The notes beneath the pieces are model-generated. The model saw only the letters and a program-made list of their open reading frames with translations, was not told the DNA's origin and made no database searches. A stretch of DNA of 64,000 bases from Baylisascaris procyonis (taxonomy: Eukaryota > Nematoda > Chromadorea > Rhabditida > Ascarididae): the NCBI GenBank assembly GCA_037389465.1, contig JAZARR010000170.1, positions 1,054,001 through 1,118,000 on the forward strand, read 5' to 3'. Shown here piece by piece: positions 63,166 through 64,000 of this stretch. Position numbers and translations under genes: made by a program. Every line of letters begins with the position of its first letter. Position 1 is the stretch's first letter.

Positions 63166-64000
63166 TTTCCAACTTGAGCATGATAATAACGAAAATATAA
63201 ACGCCCTAGCGCACAGAATGCAAAAATATTAAATGTGAAATAAAGGTGCAATACAATTAACTCTGAAATATGTTCTTCTCGTTGCAACATCTACTACGTT
63301 TTCTTTATCTCTAGCCAAACAGCATGCTAGCCAGTGAAAATATTCGCTTCAATGGAACGGAAGTAAACTAGCTGTTGCAGAAAACAGTTACCTGTTCCTA
63401 GTTTTAGCAATTTTTATTTTATGAGAAATGACGACATCGCCAAGAATTCTAATGAAATGAATTGCACTCAATAATGCTATTTCCTTTGAAACATCTCAAA
63501 AGAGCCGTCAACTAAGTCTATACCACTTGCTTGCATGGACGGCGACGACTGGAACGCATTTCCTCATAACCGATGTGGTGCCTAGGAAAGCAATGTGAAG
63601 CAATATGAAACTCATAACCGAAAGTCTGCGCTTCTAACAAAGAAAAACTCCGCTTTGCTCAGAAAGAGCTTGATGTCCGAATGGTTTTCGGATGACTCAA
63701 AATTCTAACGACTTTCGTGATTTTCAGGAATATTGTTATGGTCATTGTTTGCACAGCAAAAAAGTTAGGAAGCAGTCATCAAATACTGCGGCTTCGTTAC
63801 GATGCTCGATCTCGAGCTACAGGCTATAAGCGTCTATCACCACGGTATTGTGGTGGTCACTCGCGAGGCAAAGTTATCGGCACAATGGAGCAAGAGTTCA
63901 CACATCTAGCAGCAAAGTAGCATCAAAAAGGCCGTAGTCCAAAGATTTTTAAAGCTATATTTCATATTCGCTGTCCCAAGAAGCGGTAGGTTTTGATCGG
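63166..64000. repeat. Internally deleted copy of 27,521-30,941
   Basis: Bases 63,166-63,549 match 27,521-27,905, 63,546-63,685 match 29,625-29,760, and 63,686-64,000 match 30,636-30,941. About 1.72 kb and 0.87 kb are missing at the two joints. The joints do not follow GT/AG rules, so they are deletions and not spliced introns. The copy continues past the window end. Confidence 0.9.
63728..63920 (+). pseudogene. Unidentified exon, second copy
   Basis: Counterpart of 30,674-30,859 after the same TTTTCAG acceptor. A 7 bp insertion near the start and a new stop (tac to tag) break the frame that is open in the first copy. A second frame (QILRLRYDARSRATGYKRLS and on to EFTHLAAK) is open in both copies. 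Confidence 0.35.

Noticed and set aside
63546..63690. Processed retrocopy of a spliced transcript
   Set aside because: The missing parts relative to 27,521-30,941 do not begin with GT or end with AG, and the copy still carries the TTTTCAG acceptor, so deletion explains it better.

Overview
The window looks like AT-rich, repeat-laden, gene-poor animal DNA, most likely from a nematode (inference). Coding sequence appears only as short segments between GT donors and TTTCAG/TTGCAG-type acceptors, with no long single-exon gene, no bacterial-style operon and no rRNA or clear functional tRNA. The nematode call rests on the acceptor style, the protein fragments and a Tc1/mariner relic; no marker gene settles it.

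Layout. (1) 1-14,064, copy A, and 33,693-47,838, copy B, are two direct copies of one ~14 kb segment, under 1% different where I compared them. Each copy starts with a degenerate ~28 bp minisatellite (122-4,010 and 33,830-37,447) interrupted by two ~360 bp spacers. Then come minus-strand exon-like fragments of a coiled-coil protein (rootletin-like is my best guess), several frameshifted. (2) 14,065-33,690 lies between the copies. It holds a 42 bp palindrome, a ~520 bp foldback element, a 39-unit array of a 51 bp satellite (25,523-27,520), two frameshifted plus-strand exons (30,674-31,505) and an AT microsatellite. (3) 47,839-64,000 is a mosaic. It has a broken PUF60-like splicing-factor gene on the minus strand (52,732-53,364), a mariner transposase relic, further coiled-coil exons (56,478-58,684), a third and more diverged minisatellite block (58,903-60,497), a second short 51 bp array (62,685-63,165), and an internally deleted copy of 27,521-30,941.

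How it fits together. The coiled-coil gene appears to have been cut where the minisatellite begins. Copies A and B keep its 5' exons and stop inside one exon (4,043 and 37,481). The block near 58.7 kb keeps that exon whole, with the exons that follow it. Frameshifts, one in-frame stop and deletions show that most coding remnants are decaying, although single exons (4,861-5,021; 57,611-57,736) remain open with good splice sites. The dominant story is repeat-driven duplication and rearrangement. I see no intact complete protein-coding gene.
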